This document shows, piece after piece, positions 9,421-17,671 of a stretch of DNA of 64,000 nt. Origin of the DNA: Metallosphaera hakonensis JCM 8857 = DSM 7519 (GTDB taxonomy: Archaea; Thermoproteota; Thermoprotei_A; Sulfolobales; Sulfolobaceae). The notes under the pieces are model-generated. The model had not been told where the DNA came from. It did no database searches and saw nothing but the letters and a program-made list of their open reading frames with translations. Numbering within the stretch: the stretch's first letter is position 1; the number at the start of each line of letters is the position of its first letter. The translations under genes were made by a program, and so were the position numbers. The stretch spans positions 2,406,001 to 2,470,000 of the forward strand of contig NZ_CP029287.2 in the NCBI RefSeq assembly GCF_003201675.2. The letters are read 5' to 3'.

Positions 9421-9607
9421 TTCAGTATGGGAGTCTCATTCTTCTGAGATAAATGATGATATTACTTAAATTGAATTTAAATCGTTAAGAAGTGAGTTTA
9501 ACATGGTCAAGGTTAAATATATAGAATTAATTTCACGTAGTTAAAAGGAGGTGCATAGGTTAGCTGAGGTCGAGGGGAATGACGTTTTCATGGAACGCTA
9601 GTAGTTC
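9421..9607. mobile_element. Remnant end of the ISH3-like IS
   Basis: The sequence starting TCAGTATGGGAGTCTCATTC aligns with the left end of the complete IS at 26062-27416, including the A/T-rich leader and the last codons of its transposase (AATTTCACGTAG and the following bases). Only the end and about 60 coding bases remain; it breaks off into the IS256-like remnant that follows. Confidence 0.8.
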
Positions 9608-9789
9608 CAAATCGCGCGGGCCATAGCTCTCTACTACAACCTATTGACCTATTTTCTCATTACTGTAAGAATATTACGATCATCCTCATTCCTCTCACTT
9701 TATCCGAAATATACCCAATAATTTGTACATTGGATAAGTCTAATTCAGGGCTAGAAAATACAATTCGCAATGGACTCCTGAGCCGCCCC
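9608..9789 (+). mobile_element. Remnant 3' end of the IS256-like element
   Basis: The plus strand encodes the last approximately 37 residues of the IS256-like transposase (QIARAIALYYNLLTYFLITV and on to a stop) and ends with the terminal repeat AATGGACTCCTGAGCCGCCCC. It aligns with the C-terminal end of the disrupted transposase at 55657-57948. The 5' part is missing and has been replaced by the ISH3-like remnant, so two broken elements are fused. Confidence 0.85.
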
Positions 9790-9969
9790 TAAAGCTAGTA
9801 CCAAGGCGCTTACTACAACTCTACGGCTAACAAGTGAAAGTACGAATATCGTAACGAAAAGTCCTAGAAGTGTTATTTTAAAACTTAAGTTATCATGATA
9901 GACTCTTGGATGTATTATTTTCTTCGTAATATACCAATGGAATTCTAGAGGACAATCAATAACAATCAT
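9790..9969 (-). pseudogene. Truncated small membrane protein gene
   Basis: A 60-codon start on the minus strand (MIVIDCPLEFHWYITKK) runs through a hydrophobic segment (LLGLFVTIFVLSLVSRRVVV) and then enters the IS256-like terminal repeat at 9789, where the reading frame becomes element sequence. It looks like a host gene cut by insertion; no relative is recognised. It could also be a chance frame. Confidence 0.35.
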
Positions 9970-10108
9970 AGTAGGAAAATGTTCGAAATCTAAAAGAGAT
10001 CAGTCAGAGATTCTGCTATCATCGATCAAACTTCCACTACAAAATTCATGTATAATTGCCAATCTGCTCCTCCTTAAGTGATCATGTAGATGGAACCATA
10101 TTTATCAA

Positions 10109-10264
10109 TCAATTAGAGAATTTATCTCTATTTTTCAGATACAAGGTGAGCAAGGGAATGTTCCCTAAGTCTTTACCTCGGGGCAAAAACTCCACGGCTT
10201 TACCACACTCCAGTGTTTCGGAGATGAATTTCGAAGCACCTTGAGTTACAAATGATAGAGACAT
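10109..10264 (-). CDS. Possible 51-aa protein of unknown function
   Basis: The minus strand from ATG at 10264 reads 51 codons (MSLSFVTQGASKFISETL at the start) with balanced composition, but there is no strong promoter or ribosome site and no recognised family. It may be the broken end of a larger gene. Confidence 0.25.
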   Translation of the reverse strand: MSLSFVTQGASKFISETLECGKAVEFLPRGKDLGNIPLLTLYLKNRDKFSN

Positions 10265-10360
10265 TTGATTGCGAGAATTGACTTAACCTCGTGTTGAATC
10301 CCCTTCTTCGCTTGAAACTGAGGTATCGCATAAAAGAGAAGGTCTCATTTCATGAATAAT

Positions 10361-10687
10361 CTAGTTCGTATTTTTCAGTTCGATTTCTTCTGTTCTGATT
10401 TTCTTTGCAGTCAAAACCGCGATTTTAAACTCTACATCCTCAATCTCCTCTCTAATTTTCCTCCATTTGTTCAATAAATTCAAAAGTCTCTCACCTTTTT
10501 CAGTGAGGCACTTTACGTTGTCCTTGTTGGAGATAAAATGTCCCTCCTCTAACTCTTTCAAGTACTTAGTGAGAAGCTCGTAACTTAGATTTGCCCTATA
10601 CATGATCTCTGTTTTCCTACCGCCCAGTGAGCATACAGTAAGTATGTCGGCGTAGATCTCCAGTTTTCCCCGTCTTTTCCCTGGCAT
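10361..10687 (-). CDS. Small winged-helix DNA-binding protein
   Basis: A 108-aa protein of the archaeal winged-helix type with a C-terminal coiled helix. The pattern TEIMYRANLSYELLTKYLKEL followed by LTEKGERLL is characteristic of this group. It is a paralogue of the gene at 17672-17947; together the two bracket the signal-peptidase/secreted-protein region. The last 30 residues are charged and probably dimerise. The family acts in transcription or chromatin; the target is not visible. Confidence 0.8.
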   Translation of the reverse strand: MPGKRRGKLEIYADILTVCSLGGRKTEIMYRANLSYELLTKYLKELEEGHFISNKDNVKCLTEKGERLLNLLNKWRKIREEIEDVEFKIAVLTAKKIRTEEIELKNTN

Positions 10688-11042
10688 AAGTAGTAGTGGA
10701 AATCTCTATATTTAAGTTGATTCTGATGTTTCTGATAAGTGATTTGTCAAAAGAACGGGAACGGTGTCAAATCTTCAAGGGCGTGAAGGAGAAGGCTATT
10801 TCAAAATCAATAATTATTTTCTAAAAGCAGTGCAATATTAAATGATGCCCCCTAATCTATGGGTGATTTAATATTCCAGGTATTCGGGTCTTCATCGGAA
10901 ATTCTTATATCTTGATCTCAATTAGGCGTTTGGTGAAGAAACAGCTGGCTGTATCCAGGAATGAAGGGAGTAAAAAGTCATTTTATAATAATATTATTAC
11001 AATAATAATGAAATAAATTCATGAGTTATACTTTAGCGCAAC
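10688..11042. other. Intergenic stretch before the IS1-type element
   Basis: About 350 A/T-rich bases with no open frame of note and no recognised repeat. The upstream promoter of the winged-helix gene should lie at its left edge (TAAATATAGAGATTTCCAC on the minus strand). Confidence 0.4.
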
Positions 11043-12209
11043 GGGAGTGTTCTCATGCAGTCATCTTATTCGATAACTACCTGTAAAATTATATTAGATG
11101 AGCTCTAATATGCTGTACTCCCCTCAAATAGGCCAGGTTCAAGGGAGTCTCCTCGCTGAAGAAAACATGCGGGTTCATGACGTTCAACAGGGCCAGGCTG
11201 TAGTCCGTCATCCCTCTGCTCCTGTTGACGGCCTTCGTGTCCCTGGCTAGCCGAGCTAAGTGCGACCTACAGAACGAGTTGTAACTCTCCGCGGTGTGGG
11301 TGTACTTCTTGCCCACGACGTGGTGATCTAGGACTTGATAGATTGAGTAGGCATCGGTGTAGTGGACCTCGCACTTGGGAAGAGAACTCCAGAGGAAGCT
11401 GAAGGTGTTGTAGTCCCTGTCGCCGGTGACGAAGAAGGGAACTCCGTCGACCAGGGCGTTCCAGATCCAGAGGTTCTGTCGTCTAGGACCGCGTCTCACG
11501 TGTACGTAAGTCCAGCTCTCGTCTATGACTCCAAGCTTTGCCCTGAAGGCCTTCAATTGGGCTTGCAGGATCAACAGGTTAACGTAGGCCTTCAAGCCGG
11601 CCCTCTTCACCAGGCTGTAGACCGTGGTCAAGGGCCTTCCCTCAACCTTGGATATTCCCCTCAAGCTCATCCTGTTGGTGTACTCCTTCAAGATTCTCTC
11701 CCTCTGCTCCCTGCTCATCCTGTGACTCGCGTCGTAAAAGGTCCTCCCGCAGACCTTACACCTGTACTTGCTCTTCCCTCTTGACGAACCGTTCTTGACC
11801 ACGCGGTCCGAGTTGCAGGAAGGACATCTCGGCCTCGCGTCCTTTCTTCTCTTGATCCCGAGTTTCTTGATGTAATAATACAAAGTGGAGGGCGGTATCT
11901 TGAGCTTGGTGACCTGCACTCCCATCACGTAAGCGTGGCGAATGCGATTTCCTCTGGTCTGTGCTTTCGGGGCCTAAGGTTTAAATTTCTTAGGACGAGA
12001 AGTATAAGTTGTGCGAGGGCTACGAGGTTCATGGCACCTACCTAAAGAACCTCGAGGTCCTCGCACATAAGTCTTTTCAATCCCACGCGTCCTCAAGTCT
12101 TCAAGTCCACTCGTTTCAACGACCACAAAAGTCCTTGAAGAGATTTCTGCCTCGCATTAATATTTTTACAGGTACTTATCGAATAAGATGACTGCATGAG
12201 AACACTCCC
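11043..12209 (-). mobile_element. IS1-type insertion sequence, about 1167 bp
   Basis: The element is bounded by long inverted repeats that start GGGAGTGTTCTCATGCAGTC and extend about 47 bp with few mismatches (11043-11091 and 12161-12209). It carries one transposase gene on the minus strand. Size and single-ORF architecture recall ISC1173-type elements of Sulfolobus (from memory, not a search). The region 11935-12080 outside the gene is also conserved in the remnant at 25022-25257. Confidence 0.85.
11089..11928 (-). CDS. IS1-family transposase with zinc ribbon
   Basis: A 279-aa transposase. After a short helical start comes a C4 zinc ribbon (CPSCNSDRVVKNG ... CKVCGRTFYD), then a helix-turn-helix (MSLRGISKVEGRPLTTVYSL) and an IS1-type DDE core: GVIDESWTYV, YTDAYSIYQV and HTAESYNSFCRSHLARLARD. 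InsA-like and InsB-like parts are fused into one frame, unlike bacterial IS1, which needs frameshifting. The last codons lie within the terminal inverted repeat. The start is GTG/ATG at 11928/11925. Probably intact and active-looking. Confidence 0.88.
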   Translation of the reverse strand: MMGVQVTKLKIPPSTLYYYIKKLGIKRRKDARPRCPSCNSDRVVKNGSSRGKSKYRCKVCGRTFYDASHRMSREQRERILKEYTNRMSLRGISKVEGRPLTTVYSLVKRAGLKAYVNLLILQAQLKAFRAKLGVIDESWTYVHVRRGPRRQNLWIWNALVDGVPFFVTGDRDYNTFSFLWSSLPKCEVHYTDAYSIYQVLDHHVVGKKYTHTAESYNSFCRSHLARLARDTKAVNRSRGMTDYSLALLNVMNPHVFFSEETPLNLAYLRGVQHIRAHLI

Positions 12210-12289
12210 GGGAGTACAGCATATTAGAGCTCATCTAATATATTTTTACAGGTACTTATCGAATAAGATGACTGCATGAGAACACTCCC
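12210..12289 (+). mobile_element. 80-bp solo end of a second, inverted copy of the IS1-type element
   Basis: These 80 bases are the reverse complement of 11043-11122 with about two mismatches and even encode the last residues of the transposase (GVQHIRAHLI, then stop) on the plus strand. They abut the complete element end-to-end with no spacer, giving two consecutive CACTCCC ends. Confidence 0.88.
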
Positions 12290-12368
12290 TAACTGCTATA
12301 TCAAAAAATATTTAAAATGTATAAAAACAAAAATAAAAATTATACCGTGTTATTCTATGGTTCTAGTT

Positions 12369-13070
12369 TCACTCAGTTAATTGGTAGCCGTACAAGTTCA
12401 GATAGTAGTCGAACGTAGTTTGACTAGGAGCTCCAGGATTATTAACTAACAATTCGACTATCAATATATCGTATCCAGGGTGTCCACCAGTTAGAACTAC
12501 TCCTCCTGTAGTGTAGTGCTGATTTACATTTAGGGTAGCTAGCAGAGTGAACTGAACTCCACCTAGGCTTATTTGTCCTGTCTTAGCTTGTGAAGAGCTC
12601 TGAGATATGGGTATCATGTTATTCGCGAACAGAAGTTTAGAGTTCAATGTAGAGGTGTTAGGATATGCCAGTATAAGGAATCCGATATTTTGATCTACGC
12701 TAGATGGCGAGAAATGCGGTTGCTCTATGGAGGCATTTACTAGAAGCGTTCCGTTACCGTTGTATTGGACGTCCACTACTTTCCAAACGTATATCGCAGT
12801 GTATGAGTTATTTTCATCGTTCATAAGATTAGTAGCTGGCGCACTTCCTGGTCCTACTTCAGGAAGATTAACTGTTAATTGGCCGCCGCTATTTACAGTG
12901 GCAAAATTCTCTAAGGGCTGAATCTCTATAAGGGCATCGTGGCTATTTATGTTTACCACGCTTCCTCCTACGTCAGTCCCAATACTGAAGCCCACAAGAA
13001 ACATCTGGGCAAACAGCACTGTGGCCAACGCGACTAACACGGATATTGCGGATATGGTTTTTAGATTCAC
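12369..13070 (-). CDS. Secreted or surface beta-rich protein with class I signal sequence
   Basis: A 233-aa protein starting with GTG at 13070. The N-terminus (MNLKTISAISVLVALATVLF) is a basic then hydrophobic signal segment, followed by a serine/threonine/asparagine-rich, beta-prone mature part with several N-glycosylation sequons (NNS, NAS, NTS) and no cysteine. There is no C-terminal membrane anchor. A TATA-like TTTAAATAG lies about 40 bp upstream. It neighbours a SipW-like signal peptidase operon (14429-16924). By size and composition it could be a fibre subunit such as the Sulfolobus threads or TasA-like bundling pili; this is inference. Confidence 0.6.
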   Translation of the reverse strand: MNLKTISAISVLVALATVLFAQMFLVGFSIGTDVGGSVVNINSHDALIEIQPLENFATVNSGGQLTVNLPEVGPGSAPATNLMNDENNSYTAIYVWKVVDVQYNGNGTLLVNASIEQPHFSPSSVDQNIGFLILAYPNTSTLNSKLLFANNMIPISQSSSQAKTGQISLGGVQFTLLATLNVNQHYTTGGVVLTGGHPGYDILIVELLVNNPGAPSQTTFDYYLNLYGYQLTE

Positions 13071-13466
13071 GTTTCCACTGAATAAACCTTACTGGGTTCG
13101 GGCTATTTAAATTAAATTCAGCATATAAAAATAAAATATATATCAAAGTTATTGTAGTATATATCATAGAGCCTGAGTTGTATCTATGAGAACCCAGATG
13201 AGGCCAAAGCTAAACGTTGGGGTTTCTGATTTGGTTCATGGTCCTATGAATAGGCTTAATCATGAGTGATTTTAAGGTCTAACCGGGCTTTCGCATAATG
13301 AGAGAAGCCTTCTAGGTTTGGCTTCCTATAGTGCAAGAGCTTCTAAGGGGATATAATATAATTAGATATAACCTCGGTATAATATTATAGATAACTCTGG
13401 TTAATATTATAGATAACTCTAGGATAGGTTGACTGTATGAGAACACTCCCGATTTCTTGCTTTTCA
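13071..13466. other. Intergenic stretch with tandem repeat and a solo IS1-type end
   Basis: Two near copies of TAATATTATAGATAACTCT lie in tandem at about 13379-13421, directly before an end of the IS1-type element (GGTTGACTGTATGAGAACACTCCC at 13427-13450). No opposite end is found nearby, so this is a solo remnant. The left part shows only the A/T-rich promoter region of the secreted-protein gene. Confidence 0.6.
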
Positions 13467-13628
13467 GGGCGATCCACGTCTCCATTGCGAATTCAGTTTA
13501 TTTAGCATCTATCAAATGAATTCAATTGAACGATCTCCCTTAACTAGGTAAGGATTCGCTCTTTATAGTTCCCTATATTCGATCTGTCCTAGCCATAATT
13601 ACAATTCGCGATTGACACCTGAATGGCC
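13467..13628. repeat. 162-bp MITE of the IS256-like family
   Basis: The ends GGGCGATCCACGTCTCCATT and AATTCGCGATTGACACCTGA (then ATGGCC) form imperfect inverted repeats sharing the TTGCGAATT block with the IS256-like element at 55590-58059. The core aligns with the copy at 62324-62486 and, inverted, with those near 20985-21145, 35223-35389 and 48385-48510. Non-coding. Confidence 0.8.
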
Positions 13629-13630
13629 TT

Positions 13631-14200
13631 TCATTTCTTTATAGGCTCGTCTATTGACGAAGTTAATAAATTAATATTTCTAGCTATTTGAGCTATAAGT
13701 ACAAGAATAATCCCTATAAATAGGATAATATTTCCATATAAAACGATTTTATACTGCAATGACGACATTAATTCCGATAACGGTCCCAACACAATTTCCG
13801 AGATAACAACGATAGCTAGTATTTTACCTGCTATTGCATAATGTCTTATCATGTTGATCCTGGTCTCAACGCTACCGAAATCGTTGGCCTTCTTCAGCAC
13901 GAGCTCAAGTTGGGCCTTTATGGGGCCGAACCTTTTGATAACCTCGTTGTAAATATCACCCCATTCCCTTCCCTGAAGGTTAGAGATGTAAACTATGAGA
14001 TCGTCAATGAGGCTAAACGTTTCTCCTTGAGATAACAAGTCAGTCAGGGCTATTAAGAAGTCGACAGTCTTAACGTTGAGTATTTTACCCTTGATCCGTT
14101 CTATTCTTGCAACGTAGTAATTAAATACTCTCCACAGAAGTATGGCACTAATCGCAGATAAGATCACATTGATGAGCTCAAGCACAATAGAAAACGACAT
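13631..14200 (-). CDS. Membrane protein of unknown function beside the signal peptidase operon
   Basis: A 189-aa protein with one N-terminal membrane span (about 5-25), a long charged cytosolic region (about 30-120, with amphipathic helices) and two C-terminal spans (about 122-142 and 150-172). No family is recognised; the topology is loosely like small archaeal secretion-platform proteins but lacks a diagnostic motif. ATG at 14200 is the start. It is divergent from the signal peptidase gene 228 bp away and lies between it and the secreted 233-aa protein, so a shared surface-structure role is possible. Confidence 0.6.
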   Translation of the reverse strand: MSFSIVLELINVILSAISAILLWRVFNYYVARIERIKGKILNVKTVDFLIALTDLLSQGETFSLIDDLIVYISNLQGREWGDIYNEVIKRFGPIKAQLELVLKKANDFGSVETRINMIRHYAIAGKILAIVVISEIVLGPLSELMSSLQYKIVLYGNIILFIGIILVLIAQIARNINLLTSSIDEPIKK

Positions 14201-14363
14201 TATTCATAAGTTACCGGACTTAACTTAAAGGATAGCTATGTGTCCATGGAGCGTGATATATATCATGGGCAAACATAGTAGGGGTAGCTGGATCAAATCC
14301 CTTCGTTCATAAATATCATTTACACTCGAAAGTAGTTATTAGATTTAATTGAAATGAGAGCGT

Positions 14364-14376
14364 TTTAAATATATAT
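14364..14376 (+). promoter_or_regulatory. TATA box of the signal peptidase operon
   Basis: TTTTAAATATATA preceded by GCG is a strong archaeal TATA box. The ATG at 14429 lies about 55 bp downstream, after GGAAGGTGA, which can act as a ribosome site, so this transcript has a short leader. Confidence 0.6.
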
Positions 14377-14428
14377 TTTTATTAGAAGAGAACCATGACA
14401 CTAATCTTCTATATGGAAGGTGAACTTT

Positions 14429-15541
14429 ATGGATAATCCTCTGCTGCTAGCTGTTTGGGAGTATGTGAAACCAGTTCTCAATGTCCTATTCAAGTTACTC
14501 TTAATAATAATCCTGGTTTTCTCTATTGCAGTCGTATCAGCTAACTTAGACGGTAGGCCTCTGTTCGTGGCCTTCACCAACGGCTACAGCATGTATCCTT
14601 TCCTCAAGCCCGGCGAACTTGTATTGATCGTACCGGAACCTTTGGCAGGAAAGATTGACGTTGGAAACATAGTGGTGTTTCATGACCCAGACTACGGTAA
14701 AATACCTGGATATCCTCCCTACATAATTCATCAGGTTGTGAATATAACGAAAGGTGGCCTCATAACTAAGGGAATAAACGACAATTACGTGGATCAGTTA
14801 TACATGCCTCCAGTTACCAATGGCCAGATTTACGGAAAGTTGCTAGTGGTAGATGGAAACCCAGTGGTGGTTCCTGGAATAGGCTCCCTGGTTTACTACC
14901 TTGAAAACGATTCCCTAGAGGGGGTAATGGTACTCACTGTGATCGGGGTTGCCTTTCTTGTGCTGGACTCTTCACTTGATAGGAGAAAGAGAAGAAGAGA
15001 AATTAACATTTCAACCAGGGGAGTGATGATAGGTATAGGTATCATTATAGTGTCGTTTACCGTGATATCCTCTCTAGCAATGTCTTTCTCAGCTACTTTC
15101 TCGTATTTCGCCGCATCAGGACCAGTGGAAGTGGCGGGAGGAGCTATAAATACCCCCTCCATAAATCTAGGCGTCTTAACTCCAGGAAAGACGGGGACTT
15201 ATGTGATTAATGTCAGTAACAAGATCATGCTTCCCGAATACGTGGAAATCTCCTCCGTAAGGAGCTCCTCTACAGCATATTACAACGTTACTCCCACCAG
15301 CGCGATCTTAATGCCCTCCCAAACCTTACACCTTAAGTTCACAGCGATAAATAACGGATCCAAGGGCCTGAACCTGGTCGTGGTTAAGGCCTTCGTTATC
15401 CCCACCCTGTTCCCACTCACTGCCTTAGAAGCTCAGTTTTCAAACTTTCCTTTGGCATTGCTACTGATTAGCGCCCTTCTTAGTACATTGCCATTTATAT
15501 TGTTCATTTACCTATTGAGGTTGAAAAAAGATGATTGGTAA
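14429..15541 (+). CDS. SipW-like signal peptidase I with extra membrane-anchored Ig-like domain
   Basis: A 370-aa protein. Residues about 1-150 form an archaeal/ER-type type I signal peptidase: a membrane span, catalytic Ser54 in NGYSMYPFLKPGE, a histidine in the YPPYIIHQVV motif (H101) and TKGINDN, which replaces the bacterial TKGDNN-type motif. Archaeal enzymes use Ser-His rather than Ser-Lys. The second half is unusual: two membrane spans enclosing a beta-rich external domain (about 200-310), then a final span and a lysine tail. ATG at 14429 is preferred over GTG 14420 because GGAAGGTGA precedes it. It is the first gene of a three-gene operon and overlaps the next by 11 bp. Confidence 0.82.
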   Translation: MDNPLLLAVWEYVKPVLNVLFKLLLIIILVFSIAVVSANLDGRPLFVAFTNGYSMYPFLKPGELVLIVPEPLAGKIDVGNIVVFHDPDYGKIPGYPPYIIHQVVNITKGGLITKGINDNYVDQLYMPPVTNGQIYGKLLVVDGNPVVVPGIGSLVYYLENDSLEGVMVLTVIGVAFLVLDSSLDRRKRRREINISTRGVMIGIGIIIVSFTVISSLAMSFSATFSYFAASGPVEVAGGAINTPSINLGVLTPGKTGTYVINVSNKIMLPEYVEISSVRSSSTAYYNVTPTSAILMPSQTLHLKFTAINNGSKGLNLVVVKAFVIPTLFPLTALEAQFSNFPLALLLISALLSTLPFILFIYLLRLKKDDW

Positions 15542-15974
15542 AATAACCCTAATCGTGTTTATTACTGCGGTTGCCTCTCTCCTGTTCTTCTCCTCTTTCA
15601 TGCCGGGGTTCAGCATCTCCAATTCGGGCTACCTTGAGCTTGGGCCCACCATGGCATACGGCTCGGTTCAGTACGTTGGCCCCTCAGGAAACTCCACGAC
15701 TTACTCGTTGTACTCTCTTTCGTTAAACGACATTTACTTGGTATCGTTCACTAATCAGGTTCAGATCGTGGTGTCATGTCCCTATGCCAGTGTGGTCTCC
15801 ATCAGCACAAATGGTCACTACGTTGTGCAGGGAGACCAGGTAATAATACAGGATAACCTATTCCCGTATGTCAACATTATCTATAATTCCACACATCAGC
15901 CTCAACCCACTATCTTAGTGCAAATGAGTATAGGCCAAGGAAGTCTTGGAGTAATAGGGGTCGATTCAGCATGA
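15531..15974 (+). CDS. Small secreted protein in the signal peptidase operon
   Basis: A 147-aa protein with a strong N-terminal hydrophobic signal (KITLIVFITAVASLLFFSSF) and a short beta-prone, glycosylatable mature region (NST, NSTH). It has no second membrane segment, so it is probably released or held by its uncleaved signal. No family is recognised. The gene overlaps the peptidase gene by 11 bp and the next gene by 4 bp (ATGA). It is a likely substrate or minor fibre component of this system; that is inference from the operon. Confidence 0.65.
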   Translation: MIGKITLIVFITAVASLLFFSSFMPGFSISNSGYLELGPTMAYGSVQYVGPSGNSTTYSLYSLSLNDIYLVSFTNQVQIVVSCPYASVVSISTNGHYVVQGDQVIIQDNLFPYVNIIYNSTHQPQPTILVQMSIGQGSLGVIGVDSA

Positions 15975-16924
15975 GAACGCGGATGACCATGTTGGGCATA
16001 GCCATAACTTTGTTGTTTCTTGCGTTAGCCAGCACAATGTTCTACTACGGTTACGCATCCAACGTTCCTTACGTTAAAACGTACCAGATCCCATCGTATT
16101 CTTATCAGGCTCAATTGAACTTATGGGATAATTTTCATATCAACGATTCCATATTATTTAACAATCAGACATGTATAAATTCTTCCTCAATGTTCTCCAA
16201 ATTAGTTGAGGGAGTAAACCTCATGGGGAACATATCGGTAGTCTCCAATGGGCCAATAGTTTACAACGGAAGTTACGTTATCTACCAATACATTCAAACC
16301 TCCGAGTGGTCCAAGTTCATTGGAGAGGTAAGAGGAGACATATCCGATTCCTCCCCAATCCTCTTCAAGATTACACCAAACGTAACTTATCTCAACAATC
16401 TAACTCAGAAGATCAACAACCAAGTGGGGTTGAGTTACACTCACTTCTCCCTGAAGGTAGTCGTCTTCGCTAATCTGACCCTTCACCATGGGAATTACAC
16501 GGTTCCCGTATCTCTTGAGAAAAGTATGCAAGTTTACTTCGGCTCAATTAATTACTCAGTGAGTCAGGATCCTGGAGGGAACGTAACTCAAACCTTCTAT
16601 CACGATAGCGTGATTCATGGGATGACGGGTTACAATAGGATGTTATTCTTATCTGGAGGAGTTTTTGCGGTATTCGGTGGCATATCATTCATGTACGGTT
16701 CAAAGGTGGAGGGAGCCGTGAGTCCAGAGGTCTTGGCCGAGAGGACCATAAGAAGGTTATCGGTCAAAGGTGCGCTTCCCCATTCTAGTCTTCCCGTAGT
16801 GAAGGTAAATAGCGCGCGAGGGTTCCTGAGAATGGTAAAAACATTGAATAGGGTACCAGTGGAGTTCGATAATGGTTTCTACTTCATCGACTCGGACACG
16901 TTCTATGTATGGTATAGAAGTTAA
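15971..16924 (+). CDS. Membrane-anchored exported protein, DUF5305-like
   Basis: A 317-aa protein with an N-terminal signal/anchor (TMLGIAITLLFLALASTMFY), a long external beta-rich, N-glycosylatable domain (about 30-215), a second span (RMLFLSGGVFAVFGGISFMY, about 218-240) and a basic cytosolic tail of about 75 residues. This layout resembles archaeal DUF5305 proteins that accompany signal peptidases, though I cannot confirm the family. It is the third gene of the operon (ATGA overlap). It may be an assembly or capping factor for the secreted partner. Confidence 0.6.
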   Translation: MRTRMTMLGIAITLLFLALASTMFYYGYASNVPYVKTYQIPSYSYQAQLNLWDNFHINDSILFNNQTCINSSSMFSKLVEGVNLMGNISVVSNGPIVYNGSYVIYQYIQTSEWSKFIGEVRGDISDSSPILFKITPNVTYLNNLTQKINNQVGLSYTHFSLKVVVFANLTLHHGNYTVPVSLEKSMQVYFGSINYSVSQDPGGNVTQTFYHDSVIHGMTGYNRMLFLSGGVFAVFGGISFMYGSKVEGAVSPEVLAERTIRRLSVKGALPHSSLPVVKVNSARGFLRMVKTLNRVPVEFDNGFYFIDSDTFYVWYRS

Positions 16925-17162
16925 TCTTTTTATTATATTTTATAATTAATAAATTTTTCAATAATTGAATGAATGAAGAAATGGGATTTCCTATGAAGAC
17001 TCCTTGTCTTTAGTTAAGTTGAGTTTCTCTTATCCATTTAAGGTCTTGATTAACTAGAATCGCAGATCTTTCGGTGAAATTTCATGGGATCGTTTACTTT
17101 ACCTATAAAAACATGGTTCTTTAATATTATTTTCTTAAGATACGTCGAATAGTTACTTCGTA
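16925..17162. other. Intergenic stretch after the signal peptidase operon
   Basis: A/T-rich, with a run TTAATCTTTTTATTATATTT directly after the stop codon that may serve as a pyrimidine-rich archaeal terminator. No gene seen. Confidence 0.4.
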
Positions 17163-17239
17163 CATTAATATTTTTGACAAGTTCTCAGTTAGGGACAAGA
17201 GATGTCTAGGTCAAATAGTTTACTGGAACTACTAATGTC
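17163..17239. repeat. 77-bp dispersed repeat (SM1-like), copy 1
   Basis: Imperfect inverted ends (ACATTAATATTTTTGACAAG and, reversed, ACATTAGTAGTTCCAGTAAA) enclose a conserved core TTCTCAGTTAGGGACAAGAG. Further copies are at 54441-54517, 55048-55120 (inverted) and 62182-62256. The size recalls the SM1 MITE of S. solfataricus (from memory). It sits 5 bp from the MITE that follows. Confidence 0.75.
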
Positions 17240-17244
17240 TCGGA

Positions 17245-17372
17245 TGCTTTGTGGACTTTTTCAGATTTTACAAGGATTAACGCCGTGCTCGCTTTTAAAT
17301 TGACGTTTGATTTCAAATATAGGAGGATACAATTGCCTAACATCTAAGAGAATTGAAGCGATCCACAAAACA
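17245..17372. repeat. 128-bp MITE (TGCTTTGTGGA ends), copy 2
   Basis: The ends TGCTTTGTGGACTTTTTCAG and GAATTGAAGCGATCCACAAA match the MITE at 4484-4612. The flanks TGTCTCGGA and TGTCCTGGG look like a decayed 9-bp target duplication (7 of 9 identical). Non-coding. Confidence 0.75.
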
Positions 17373-17671
17373 TGTCCTGGGAAAAAGTTAAAAATGAGAT
17401 AGGCGTGGTATTATGATAAATTACCTAATATTGTTCGTTAACACTAGAATAGAAGCATAGTATCTTCTATCTCTCTTTTAGATAAACTTCTAGAATTATT
17501 TAACCTGTTAACATAGAAAAAACCTATGAGTCAGTTCGTACCACTTCCACTTTTATGAGTTCGTGATTGAGCTCAAAGATTTGACAGAGTTCCCATAACT
17601 CTGGCAATATCATGACATCTAGTAAACATTATAATTTATAAGTTAAGTCTGTTAATTAACTTCGAAAGTTT
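17373..17671. other. Intergenic stretch before the winged-helix gene
   Basis: About 300 A/T-rich bases with no gene. The promoter of the next gene is probably the ATTATAATTTATAAG patch near 17628-17643, about 30-40 bp before the ATG. Confidence 0.4.

Noticed and set aside
13379-13421. Tandem repeats considered as a CRISPR start
   Set aside because: Only two units with no regular spacers and no cas genes in the window.
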